Source: Nocardia sp. MH4 (GTDB taxonomy: Bacteria > Actinomycetota > Actinomycetes > Mycobacteriales > Mycobacteriaceae). Taken from it: a DNA stretch of 64,000 nucleotides. How positions within the stretch are numbered: position 1 is the first letter of the stretch; each line of letters begins with the position of its first letter. The notes beneath the pieces are model-generated. The model was not told the origin of the DNA and did not search any database. It saw only the letters and a list, made by a program, of their open reading frames with translations. Below, in pieces: positions 9,350-16,970 of the stretch. A program made the position numbers and the translations under genes. The stretch covers positions 1 through 64,000 of the forward strand of contig NZ_LPNR01000089.1 of assembly GCF_019266065.1 (NCBI RefSeq). Reading direction: 5' to 3'.

Positions 9350-9952
9350 CTAGTCGATCGCGAGCCCCGAGATGAGCTGCTCGATGACCCCGCGAACGGC
9401 CGTCATGTCCTCCGCGTCGCCGGAATTCGCGAGGTACTGCGCCGCCTCGTCCAGCGCACCCACCACCACCAGCGCCAGCGGCCGCACCGGCTGCTTGCGG
9501 ATCCGCCCGGCGGCCATCGCCCCGGCCAGCGCGTTCTCCACCAGCCCGATCGTGTGCCGCAACTCGATCTCGCGCCACCGGCTCCACCCGAGCACCGCGG
9601 GCGCGTCCAGCAGCGCGATCCGCTGCACCTCGGTGGCGGTCGAGGCCTGCAGCCACGCCAGGCAGCCGACGATCAGGCTCGCGATCGGATCCGCTTCGCG
9701 CGCCGCGGCGACCGCGCCGGCGATCACCTCGACCAGGCTGCGTTCGAGATCCTCGAAGACCGCTTCGAACAGATCCTTCTTCTCGGCGAACTGGTGATAC
9801 AGCGCGCCACGACTGACCCCGGCGGCCTCGGCGACCGCGATGGTACTGACCGCGCCATAACCGAACTGCCCGAACAGTTCTCGCCCGGCGCGGATCACCG
9901 CGGCGCGCGTGGCGGCCGAGCGCTCGGCTTGGGTACGGCGATCAGGGTTCAT
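9350..9952 (-). CDS. TetR family regulator
   Basis: 200 residues. A clear N-terminal helix-turn-helix (TIAVAEAAGVSRGALYHQFAE, about residues 37-57) and a helical ligand domain. Divergent from the SnoaL-like gene at 10079, with an inverted repeat between them, so it most likely controls that gene. It lies 22 bases from the iron box, but its 3' end faces the box, so it is not itself in the iron promoter. Confidence 0.93.
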   Translation of the reverse strand: MNPDRRTQAERSAATRAAVIRAGRELFGQFGYGAVSTIAVAEAAGVSRGALYHQFAEKKDLFEAVFEDLERSLVEVIAGAVAAAREADPIASLIVGCLAWLQASTATEVQRIALLDAPAVLGWSRWREIELRHTIGLVENALAGAMAAGRIRKQPVRPLALVVVGALDEAAQYLANSGDAEDMTAVRGVIEQLISGLAID

Positions 9953-10035
9953 GGCGACGTCGAAGTCTAGGGCAGCACGACGGCCGCGACCGATCGAGGC
10001 CCTTCGCCCCTTGACCGGTCATCCACCGTCCGGGA

Positions 10036-10056
10036 ACATACAGTCATCCTGTTTGT
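10036..10056. promoter_or_regulatory. Imperfect inverted repeat, candidate TetR operator
   Basis: ACATACAG (10036-10043) and CTGTTTGT (10049-10056) pair at seven of eight positions around a five-base spacer. The site lies between the divergent TetR (9952) and SnoaL-like (10079) starts. Confidence 0.5.
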
Positions 10057-10078
10057 ATCTTAGAAGGGGCCGGCCACC

Positions 10079-10474
10079 ATGTCCGATGCCACCAAGGATC
10101 TGTTCGAGCGCTACCACGCCTGCTGGGCCGACCGCGACCCCGATCGGATCGTCGCCCTGCATACGACCGATTCGATCTTCCACCTGCATTCCGGCGGCGC
10201 GCCTGCGCACGGGCGGGCCGAGATCCGCACCGCCGCGGCACAGACCTTCGCCCTGGTCCCCGATCTGACCTTCACCCAGGTCGATCTCCGGGTCGGCGAC
10301 GACTTCTGGGTGGTGCGCTGGAAGCTGTCCGGCACCTCCGTCACCGGCGGCACCGTCGACGTGGACATCGCGGACATGGTGCTGGTCGAGGACGGCGCGG
10401 TGAAGGAGAAGCACACCTACGTGGACGGGGTCGCCATGCAGGCCGCCCTGGCCGCGCCCGCCGAGATCTCCTGA
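10079..10474 (+). CDS. SnoaL-like / NTF2-fold polyketide cyclase-type protein
   Basis: 131 residues, the usual length of the SnoaL/NTF2-like fold. DLFERYHACWADRDPDRIVALHT is the typical opening helix, followed by a cone of strands. Family members include cyclases, ketosteroid-isomerase-like enzymes and small-ligand-binding proteins, so no reaction can be assigned. AGAAGG precedes the ATG. Single gene, probably repressed by the divergent TetR, and ended by a hairpin shared with the convergent hydrolase. Confidence 0.88.
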   Translation: MSDATKDLFERYHACWADRDPDRIVALHTTDSIFHLHSGGAPAHGRAEIRTAAAQTFALVPDLTFTQVDLRVGDDFWVVRWKLSGTSVTGGTVDVDIADMVLVEDGAVKEKHTYVDGVAMQAALAAPAEIS

Positions 10475-10486
10475 GCCACGGGGTAT

Positions 10487-10513
10487 TCGCCGGTGGGTCC
10501 GCCCCGCCGGCGA
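10487..10513. terminator. Hairpin terminator between convergent genes
   Basis: TCGCCGGTGGG (10487-10497) pairs with CCCGCCGGCGA (10503-10513), 11 pairs with one G-T, around loop TCCGC. It lies between two converging stop codons and could serve both. Confidence 0.6.
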
Positions 10514-10519
10514 CACTCG

Positions 10520-11350
10520 TCAGTGCTGCTGGTTCGCGTGCTCGATCGCCGAAAGCACCGCGGCGGTGACGGTTTCGGGGGCTTCCACCATGACCAGGTG
10601 CCCGGCGTCGTCGACGACGATGTCGCGCACCGGCCGCAGCGTCGTGTTCAGCCGCGCGCCCGCGGGGGCCGAGAGTACCCGGTTGCGCGCGCCCCAGACG
10701 GTGGTGATCGGCGGGAAGTCCGGCGGCGGGACGAACTCGTCGAGGATGGCCAGGCGCGGGATCTCCCGGGCGATCGCGGCGGTCACCATCAGCCTGCGCG
10801 GCTCGGTCCAGCTCGACCGCAGATGCCGGGCGGTCTCGTCGGTGTGCGCGCCGCCCGCGCCGAGTTGCTCGGCCACGATCAGCCCGGCGATCGGGCCGGG
10901 GATGCGCACCATCGACAGCAGCGAGTCCAGGCGTACGTGCTTGCCCACCAACGCCGCCCAGCCGGTCCTGGTCGGTTTCACCGTGGCCGGGGTCAGCGGG
11001 CTGCTGAGCACCAGCGACCGCACCAGGTCCGGACGCGCCTGGGTGAACAGCAGCGACAGCGCGCTGCCGAAGCAGTGCCCGACCAGCGTGACCTCGCGCA
11101 GATCCAGTGCGGCGAAGACCGCCTCGACCATGGCGAGGTAGTTCTCCAGGGTGTAGCCGTCGTCGGGGGCGTCCGATGCGCCGTAGCCGATCAGGTCGAT
11201 CGCGACGACCCGGTGCGAGGACCGCAAGGCCTCGTACTGCGCCCGCCAGATGGTGCGATCGCCGCCGAGATTGTGCAGGAAGACGATCGCCGGACCCGAT
11301 CCCGCCACGTCGTAGGCGATCGAGGTTCCACCGATATCGAGACGTGGCAT
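10520..11350 (-). CDS. Alpha/beta hydrolase with Cys at the nucleophile position
   Basis: 276 residues from ATG 11350 behind AAGGAGG. It has the alpha/beta hydrolase order: FLHNLGG oxyanion segment (25-31), nucleophile elbow VGHCFGS (90-96) and catalytic His251 in DDAGHLV. The elbow has Cys93 where most relatives have Ser or Asp, as in dienelactone hydrolase. Substrate unknown; the fold fits lactonases, esterases and C-C hydrolases. A nine-base inverted repeat lies just upstream of the start. Confidence 0.9.
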   Translation of the reverse strand: MPRLDIGGTSIAYDVAGSGPAIVFLHNLGGDRTIWRAQYEALRSSHRVVAIDLIGYGASDAPDDGYTLENYLAMVEAVFAALDLREVTLVGHCFGSALSLLFTQARPDLVRSLVLSSPLTPATVKPTRTGWAALVGKHVRLDSLLSMVRIPGPIAGLIVAEQLGAGGAHTDETARHLRSSWTEPRRLMVTAAIAREIPRLAILDEFVPPPDFPPITTVWGARNRVLSAPAGARLNTTLRPVRDIVVDDAGHLVMVEAPETVTAAVLSAIEHANQQH

Positions 11351-11367
11351 CCGCGATGCCTCCTTCC

Positions 11368-11391
11368 CCACACCACATCGTCGTGGTGTGG
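11368..11391. promoter_or_regulatory. Inverted repeat upstream of the hydrolase gene
   Basis: CCACACCAC (11368-11376) and GTGGTGTGG (11383-11391) are perfect arms around six bases, 18-41 bases upstream of the hydrolase start. It could be an operator or a leader hairpin; no regulator gene is adjacent. Confidence 0.45.
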
Positions 11392-11431
11392 TCACGGTAA
11401 CTCGAGGCAGACGGCCGATTCGGGCGAACTC

Positions 11432-12100
11432 TCAGACCGGCAGCAGGCCGTCGGACACCAATTGATCACGGATGACCTCGGTGAGCTGTTCGGTCAACGG
11501 GTCCAGCGGGGTCACCGGCAGCGGCAGCCCGTCCTCCACGCGCGTCTGGACGAGGGCGTGCGCCAGGGCGAGGAACTCCCCGGATCGGACCGTGCCCCAG
11601 GTCCTGGCCACGATCGCGCGGGTCGAGGGCGTCGGGTGCACGGGGCGCCGCCGCCACCGGTGCAGGTCGGTGTGGACCGCGGCATTGAGGCGACGGTCGG
11701 CCGCGAGGTACTCGACGCGGTGCCGCTCCGCGATCGCCTCGGGCGACACCCGCGGATAGAGGTACTCGCACAGCACGGCGTGGCGGGCGTCCTCGCGCGC
11801 GGTGTTCCGCAGGGCGGCGACGGTGCGCGGCGACGGTAGCCCACTGCCGTGGACGGCACGCCAGTCGGCGCGCAGATCGTCGAGGATGCGGGCTTCGGCG
11901 ACGGCCACGCGGCCGGTCAGTTCGGCGGCCTCGGCATCGATGCGGGCAGCGCGGGCGGAGGCCGTGAATTCGGCGCCGCCGAGCCAATTCTCGTGAATTC
12001 GGGCCACTTCGGACCGAATATAGGGGTCGATATTCCGGCGCGAGGGCCTCGGCCTGCATTCCTGCGCGGCTCTGTTCCGATGATTCTCCGGTGCGTTCAT
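11432..12100 (-). CDS. Conserved-looking hypothetical protein
   Basis: 222 residues, not recognised. It is rich in Arg, Ala and Glu, predicted mostly helical, with no signal peptide or membrane segment. The Arg-rich start (residues 8-23) could bind nucleic acid. GGGGA lies upstream of ATG 12100. Codon use matches its neighbours, supporting a real gene. It follows the hydrolase promoter region on the same strand and lies between it and the PucR-type regulator. No function is proposed. Confidence 0.65.
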   Translation of the reverse strand: MNAPENHRNRAAQECRPRPSRRNIDPYIRSEVARIHENWLGGAEFTASARAARIDAEAAELTGRVAVAEARILDDLRADWRAVHGSGLPSPRTVAALRNTAREDARHAVLCEYLYPRVSPEAIAERHRVEYLAADRRLNAAVHTDLHRWRRRPVHPTPSTRAIVARTWGTVRSGEFLALAHALVQTRVEDGLPLPVTPLDPLTEQLTEVIRDQLVSDGLLPV

Positions 12101-12230
12101 TGCGATTCCCCAGTAGTGCGTCGATCGATCCGGGAATCACCTTCCCAGGGCTCCACCATCGGTGCCCTCGTCCCGGACCGCACACGGTTCGGTGCAACGC
12201 TGTGGGCATTCACAGCGGACCACGCCGGAA

Positions 12231-13451
12231 TTACGGCTTCGGCAGGCCCAGCTGCGCACAGGCGCGCAGCGCCACCTCGATGTCTAGCCTGCGCTCGGCG
12301 AGCGGATGCCCCAGCAGTTCTTCGGCTTTGCGCACCCGGTAGTGCACGGTGTTCTTGTGCACGTGCAGCCGGGCCGCGGCGTCGGTGTAGCTGCCGCGCG
12401 CGTCGAGGAACGCCCGGACCGTCTCGCGCAGCCGCGCGGCTGCCTCGTCCTCGGCCATCAGTCCGCCCAGCACCCGGCTCGCCCACTCCTGCACCGCGGG
12501 CACGCGGTCGGTGAACAGTGCCGACAGCGCCACGTCGGCGTATCCGGTGAGCCCGTGCGTGCGGGTGGCCAGCGCGACGGTGCGGGCCCGCTGCGCGTCC
12601 CGGCAGGTCTGGCGGAAGCCCTCCAGGCCGGTGGCCGGATCACCCAGGGCCACCGACAGGTTCGGGTGCGCGCGCAGATCGCGGACCAGGCCCTCGGTGT
12701 CGAGCACCGGCTTGCCCGCCGAGGAGATCCAGACCCACCGGCTGTAGTCGTCGACCTCGACGGTCATCGGGGTCTTGCCGGTGGCGGCGGCCACCAGCGC
12801 GGTCCCCGCGCGCAGGACCGCGCCGGGGTCACGCGTGCCCGGCGGGGTCCACAGCACCGCGAACTGCTGCCAGCCACGCAGCGAGACGCCCAGCATCTGC
12901 TCGGCCGAGGCCACATCCAGATCGTCGGCGTCGAGCACCGCGCGGACCTGAGCGGCGCGGGCGGCATCGGTGCGCGCGTCCCAGCGACGGCGTTCGCTCT
13001 CGTAGATGTCGATCAGGCCCTCGATCACCTGATCGATGTAGCCGTTGACGAGGTCGGCGATGCGGGCGGCGGTGGCCAGGGCGACGTCGGTGGGCGGGTT
13101 CAGTTCGGTCAGCAGGGTCATCGTCCACTGCACGAACATGTGCTCGCCGAGCCGGTAGGCGCGCAGCAGCGCTTCCAGCGACAGGTCGTGCTGGGCGAAG
13201 CGGCGCGCGTATTCGGCGGCGGCGGGCGGCACGGTGATGTCGTCGAGGCCGATGGCCAGGGTGAGCATGTCCAGGATCGCGGCGAGGTTGGACTCGGTGC
13301 TGGCCACCATCAGCCTGCGCACCTCGTCGTCGTGCCGGAATTCCGGGATGACCTCGACGAACATCGAGGTCATCGTCGGCGCCAGCCGGTCCAGGTCCGC
13401 CTTGATCCGGCCCGCCACCGCACGGACGAGGGGATCGTTGTCGTCGGCCAT
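12231..13451 (-). CDS. PucR/CdaR-type transcriptional activator with C-terminal helix-turn-helix
   Basis: 406 residues. The C-terminal segment LHVHKNTVHYRVRKAEELLG is the hallmark PucR HTH_30 domain, preceded by a degenerate GGDEF-like region (YSRWVWISSAGK, HPNLSVALGDP). The N-terminal helical half matches the RsbT-like sensor seen in many actinobacterial PucR proteins. Start is ATG 13451; upstream in-frame codons lie in the intergenic palindrome region. It diverges from the acyl-CoA ligase operon (13612-18383) and most likely activates or represses it. Confidence 0.92.
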   Translation of the reverse strand: MADDNDPLVRAVAGRIKADLDRLAPTMTSMFVEVIPEFRHDDEVRRLMVASTESNLAAILDMLTLAIGLDDITVPPAAAEYARRFAQHDLSLEALLRAYRLGEHMFVQWTMTLLTELNPPTDVALATAARIADLVNGYIDQVIEGLIDIYESERRRWDARTDAARAAQVRAVLDADDLDVASAEQMLGVSLRGWQQFAVLWTPPGTRDPGAVLRAGTALVAAATGKTPMTVEVDDYSRWVWISSAGKPVLDTEGLVRDLRAHPNLSVALGDPATGLEGFRQTCRDAQRARTVALATRTHGLTGYADVALSALFTDRVPAVQEWASRVLGGLMAEDEAAARLRETVRAFLDARGSYTDAAARLHVHKNTVHYRVRKAEELLGHPLAERRLDIEVALRACAQLGLPKP

Positions 13452-13493
13452 GGCCGCAGACAGTACCCCCGGCGGCCCACCGGACGGCGCTGT

Positions 13494-13510
13494 TTGTGCT
13501 CGTGGCACAA
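13494..13510. promoter_or_regulatory. Inverted repeat between PucR gene and ligase operon
   Basis: TTGTGC (13494-13499), spacer TCGTG, GCACAA (13505-13510), perfect arms, in the 160-base divergent gap. Candidate PucR-family site. Confidence 0.45.
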
Positions 13511-13576
13511 CACCGCGCCGCAATGCTGGGCCGCGGGCCCGTAGGCGGCGCCGGATCCGGCCCCTACCTTGGGACA

Positions 13577-13592
13577 TGTAATCCAGATCACA
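13577..13592. promoter_or_regulatory. CRP-like box upstream of the acyl-CoA ligase gene
   Basis: TGTAATCCAGATCACA matches the actinobacterial CRP consensus TGTGA-N6-TCACA at nine of ten positions. It ends 19 bases before ATG 13612, where binding would more likely block than activate. Confidence 0.4.
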
Positions 13593-13611
13593 TCCGTCAC
13601 GGTGAGGAATC

Positions 13612-15054
13612 ATGCGACACATCGCCGAATTGCCCGAGGTCAGAGCCACCACCGATCCGCACGGACACGCCGTGGCCGACGACGCGACCAGCCTGTCGAA
13701 CGCGCAGTTCCACGCGCGGGTCGAGGCCGCCGCGTCGGTGCTGCACCGGGCGGGTGTGCGGGCCGACGACGTCGTCGCCGTCGTGCTGCCCAACCGGGTG
13801 GAACTCGTGGTGATCCTGTTCGCCGCCTGGCGGCTCGGCGCCGCGGTCACGCCCGTCAATCCCGGGCTCACCGATGACGACATCCGGTACCAGATCCAGG
13901 ATTCGGGCGCCGAGGTCGTGATCGGCGAGCCCGGGCGGGCGGGTATCACCCTCGATGTCGCCGACCTCGCCCGGTCCGCGGGCCCGGTCGCCGTCGCGGC
14001 GCCCATCAACAGCCTGGCGTTGATCATCTACACCAGCGGCACCACCGGCAGGCCCAAGGGCGTGCTGCTCGGTCACGAGAACCTCGCCGCCATGTGCACG
14101 ATGATCATCGGCGCGCTCGGCCTGGACGCGACCGACCACAGCCTGCTGATCCTGCCGCTGTTCCACGTCAACGGCATCGTGGTCAGCGTGCTGTCGCCGC
14201 TGCTGGCGGGCGGACGCACCACCATCGCGGGCCGGTTCTCCGCGTCCGGGTTCGTCGACACCGTCGCCCGGATCCGGCCCACCTATTTCTCGGCGGTGCC
14301 CGCGATCTACGCGATGCTGGTGGCCCAGCCCGACGGCGAGCACCCCGACACGTCCTCACTGCGGCTGGCGATCTGCGGCGCGGCACCCATGCCGGCCGAG
14401 CTCATCGATCGCTTCCAGCGGCGCTACGGCGTGCCGATCGTCGAGGGCTACGGCCTGTCCGAGGGCACCTGCGCGTCCACCCTGAATCCGGTGGTGGGAC
14501 AGCGCAAACCGGGCACGGTCGGTCTCCCGCTGCCCGGTCAGACGGTGGCGATCATGGATCCCGAGGGCGCGCTGTCGGCACCCGGCGAACCCGGTGAGGT
14601 CGTCGTCCGCGGGCCGAATGTCATGCGGGGCTATCTCGGCAAGCCCGCCGAGACCGCGGCCACCGTCGTGGACGGGTGGCTGCGCACCGGCGATGTCGGC
14701 TACTTCGACGCCGACGGTTACCTGGTCCTGGTCGACCGGATCAAGGACATGATCATCCGCGGCGGCGAGAACCTGTACCCCAAGGAGATCGAGAACGCCC
14801 TCTACCGGCACCCGGCGGTCCACGAGGCCGCGGTCGTCGGGGTGCCCGACCCCGTGCTCGGCGAGGTGCCGGTCGCCCATGTGGTGGCCGCGCCGCGGGC
14901 CACCGTCACCGCCGAGGAGCTCACCGAGCACTGCCGGGCGGAGCTGGCCGCGTTCAAGGTGCCCGCCGCGATCGTGCTCACGGCCGAGATGCCGCGTAAT
15001 CCGGTCGGCAAGATCGACAAGAAGCAGCTGCGGATACTCGCCACGCGCGGCTGA
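13612..15054 (+). CDS. Acyl-CoA synthetase / class I adenylate-forming ligase (FadD-like)
   Basis: 480 residues. It has the AMP-binding P-loop YTSGTTGRPKG (140-150), the A5-like EGYGLSEGT motif, the A7 motif LRTGDVGYFDADGY, the hinge DRIKDMIIRGGENLYPKEIE and the C-terminal catalytic lysine in NPVGKIDKK. It would activate a carboxylic acid as acyl-AMP and then acyl-CoA in the cytoplasm. At 480 residues it is on the short side, nearer aryl- or medium-chain ligases than long-chain FadDs. First gene of the operon with the DUF3556 and FAD oxidoreductase genes. Confidence 0.94.
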   Translation: MRHIAELPEVRATTDPHGHAVADDATSLSNAQFHARVEAAASVLHRAGVRADDVVAVVLPNRVELVVILFAAWRLGAAVTPVNPGLTDDDIRYQIQDSGAEVVIGEPGRAGITLDVADLARSAGPVAVAAPINSLALIIYTSGTTGRPKGVLLGHENLAAMCTMIIGALGLDATDHSLLILPLFHVNGIVVSVLSPLLAGGRTTIAGRFSASGFVDTVARIRPTYFSAVPAIYAMLVAQPDGEHPDTSSLRLAICGAAPMPAELIDRFQRRYGVPIVEGYGLSEGTCASTLNPVVGQRKPGTVGLPLPGQTVAIMDPEGALSAPGEPGEVVVRGPNVMRGYLGKPAETAATVVDGWLRTGDVGYFDADGYLVLVDRIKDMIIRGGENLYPKEIENALYRHPAVHEAAVVGVPDPVLGEVPVAHVVAAPRATVTAEELTEHCRAELAAFKVPAAIVLTAEMPRNPVGKIDKKQLRILATRG

Positions 15055-15082
15055 GCGCCACTGCGCCGCAATTCGATTCGAA

Positions 15083-15099
15083 CGAAAGTCGGACTTTCG
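15083..15099. promoter_or_regulatory. Inverted repeat in ligase-DUF3556 gap
   Basis: CGAAAGT (15083-15089), spacer CGG, ACTTTCG (15093-15099), in the 90-base gap between the ligase and DUF3556 genes. A small RNA hairpin or internal operator; no U-tract follows, so termination is unlikely. Confidence 0.4.
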
Positions 15100-15144
15100 G
15101 TCGCGGTCCGCCGCGCCCGCGAGCAGAAGGAAAGGAACAGCGCC

Positions 15145-16956
15145 ATGGGCTTCAAGACGGGAGATTTCCCGCCGGTGGATACCGAGACATTTCTGGATCT
15201 GCCATTGCGCGAACGTGTTCGGACGCTGGCGTTGCACTGGGCCGAATACGGCTTCGGCACGCCGAAGATGATCCACACCATCTACATCATGAAATTGCTG
15301 GTGCTCTACATGCTCGGCGGCGTCCTGGTGGCGACCGCGACGTCGGGCACCGGGCCGTTCTGGGATATCGCGCAGTGGTGGAACCAGCCGATCGTCTACC
15401 AGAAGCTGGTCCTGTGGACGGTGCTGCTCGAGGCGATCGGTGTCGCCGGTTCCTGGGGGCCGCTGGCGGGCAAGTTCAAGCCGATGACCGGCGGCGCGCT
15501 GTATTTCGCCCGGCGCGGCAGCATCAGGCTGCGGCCGTGGCATCGGGTGCCGTTCACCGACGGCAACTCCCGCACCCTGCTCGACGTGGGTCTCTATCTC
15601 GGCTTCCTCGCGTCCCTGCTGGTCGCGCTGCTGGCACCGGGCAAGACCACCGCGTCACTGCTGGAAGCCCTGCCGGACAACACGTCCGGGCTGGTGCGGC
15701 CCGCCCTGCTGATCGCGCCGATCGTGCTGTACGTGCTGTGCGGCCTGCGCGACAAGACGATCTTCCTGGCGGCCCGGGGCGAGCAGTACCTGCCCGCGCT
15801 GCTGTTCTTCGCGGTGCTGCCGTTCACCGACATGATCATCGCGGCGAAGCTGCTGATCGTGATCGTGTGGGTCGGCGCCGGGGTGTCCAAATTCGGCAAG
15901 CACTTCACCAATGTGGTGCCGCCGATGGTGTCCAACAGCCCGTCGATGCCGTTCCGGTCGATCAAGCGCGCGCACTACCGCGACTTCCCGCACGACATCC
16001 GCCCGTCGGGGCTGGCCTCGTTCATGGCCCACGTCGGCGGCACCACCGTCGAGGTGGTCACCCCGATCGTGCTGCTGTTCACCACCAACCACTGGCTGAA
16101 CCTGGCCGGCGTCGCGATGATGGTGATCTTCCACCTGTTCATCACCTCGACCTTCCCGCTGGCGGTGCCGCTGGAGTGGAACATCCTGTTCGCCTACCTG
16201 ACCGTGTTCCTGTTCCTCGGCTTCCCGAACTCGGCGGGCTACGGCGTGTTCGACATGTCCTCGCCGTGGCTGACGGTGGCGATCGCGGCGGGTCTCGCGT
16301 TCTTCCCGGTGCTGGGCAATCTGCGCCCGGATCTGGTGTCGTTCCTGCCGTCCATGCGCCAGTACGCGGGCAACTGGGCCTCGGCGCTGTGGGCCTTCTC
16401 CCCCGGCGCGGAGGCGAAGCTCAACACCATCGCGCACCGGCCCGCCGACAACCAGATCGACCAACTGCTGGCCATGGGCTACCCGCCGGAGGTCGCCGAG
16501 ATCACCATGCAGCAGACCATCGCCTGGCGGTCGATGCACAGTCAGGGCCGCGGCCTGTTCTCGCTGCTGTACAAGCACGTTCCCGCGCTGGACAGCTGGA
16601 CGGTGCGCGAGGCCGAGTTCGCCTGTAACTCGCTGATCGGCTTCAATTTCGGCGACGGTCACCTGCACAACCTCGATCTGATCGACGCGGTGCAAGCCCG
16701 GGTCGGGTTCGCACCGGGAGAATGGATCGTGGTGTGGGTGGAGTCGCAGCCGATCCACCGCGGCACCCAGCAGTACATGGTGGTCGACGCCGCGCTCGGC
16801 GTGCTCGAGCGCGGTACCTGGGAGGTCGCCGACGCGGTGGCCGCGCTGCCGTGGCTGCCGGACGGCCCCATCCCGCACCGGGTGACCTGGCGACGCGAAG
16901 ACGTCACCGGCACGATCACCCCGCAGCACGACACCGCGGCCCAGTCGGCCGAGTAG
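15145..16956 (+). CDS. DUF3556 transmembrane protein
   Basis: 603 residues with about nine hydrophobic segments between residues 45 and 400, then a soluble C-terminal domain of about 190 residues. It matches my memory of the DUF3556 family of mycolic-acid actinobacteria; no biochemical role is established that I know of. The C-terminal part (QTIAWRSMHSQGRGLFS, FNFGDGHLHNLDLIDAVQ) is strongly hydrophilic and probably cytoplasmic. GAAGGAAAG lies before ATG 15145. Sandwiched between an acyl-CoA ligase and a FAD oxidoreductase, it may be a membrane-bound lipid-modifying or transport component. Confidence 0.88.
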   Translation: MGFKTGDFPPVDTETFLDLPLRERVRTLALHWAEYGFGTPKMIHTIYIMKLLVLYMLGGVLVATATSGTGPFWDIAQWWNQPIVYQKLVLWTVLLEAIGVAGSWGPLAGKFKPMTGGALYFARRGSIRLRPWHRVPFTDGNSRTLLDVGLYLGFLASLLVALLAPGKTTASLLEALPDNTSGLVRPALLIAPIVLYVLCGLRDKTIFLAARGEQYLPALLFFAVLPFTDMIIAAKLLIVIVWVGAGVSKFGKHFTNVVPPMVSNSPSMPFRSIKRAHYRDFPHDIRPSGLASFMAHVGGTTVEVVTPIVLLFTTNHWLNLAGVAMMVIFHLFITSTFPLAVPLEWNILFAYLTVFLFLGFPNSAGYGVFDMSSPWLTVAIAAGLAFFPVLGNLRPDLVSFLPSMRQYAGNWASALWAFSPGAEAKLNTIAHRPADNQIDQLLAMGYPPEVAEITMQQTIAWRSMHSQGRGLFSLLYKHVPALDSWTVREAEFACNSLIGFNFGDGHLHNLDLIDAVQARVGFAPGEWIVVWVESQPIHRGTQQYMVVDAALGVLERGTWEVADAVAALPWLPDGPIPHRVTWRREDVTGTITPQHDTAAQSAE

Positions 16957-16970
16957 GAGAGGACGAGTCG

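Noticed and set aside
12205-12225. CTGTG-GGCATT-CACAG as a CRP site
   Set aside because: Spacing is two bases too short for the TGTGA-N6-TCACA pattern; it lies at a gene end and is more likely a weak hairpin.
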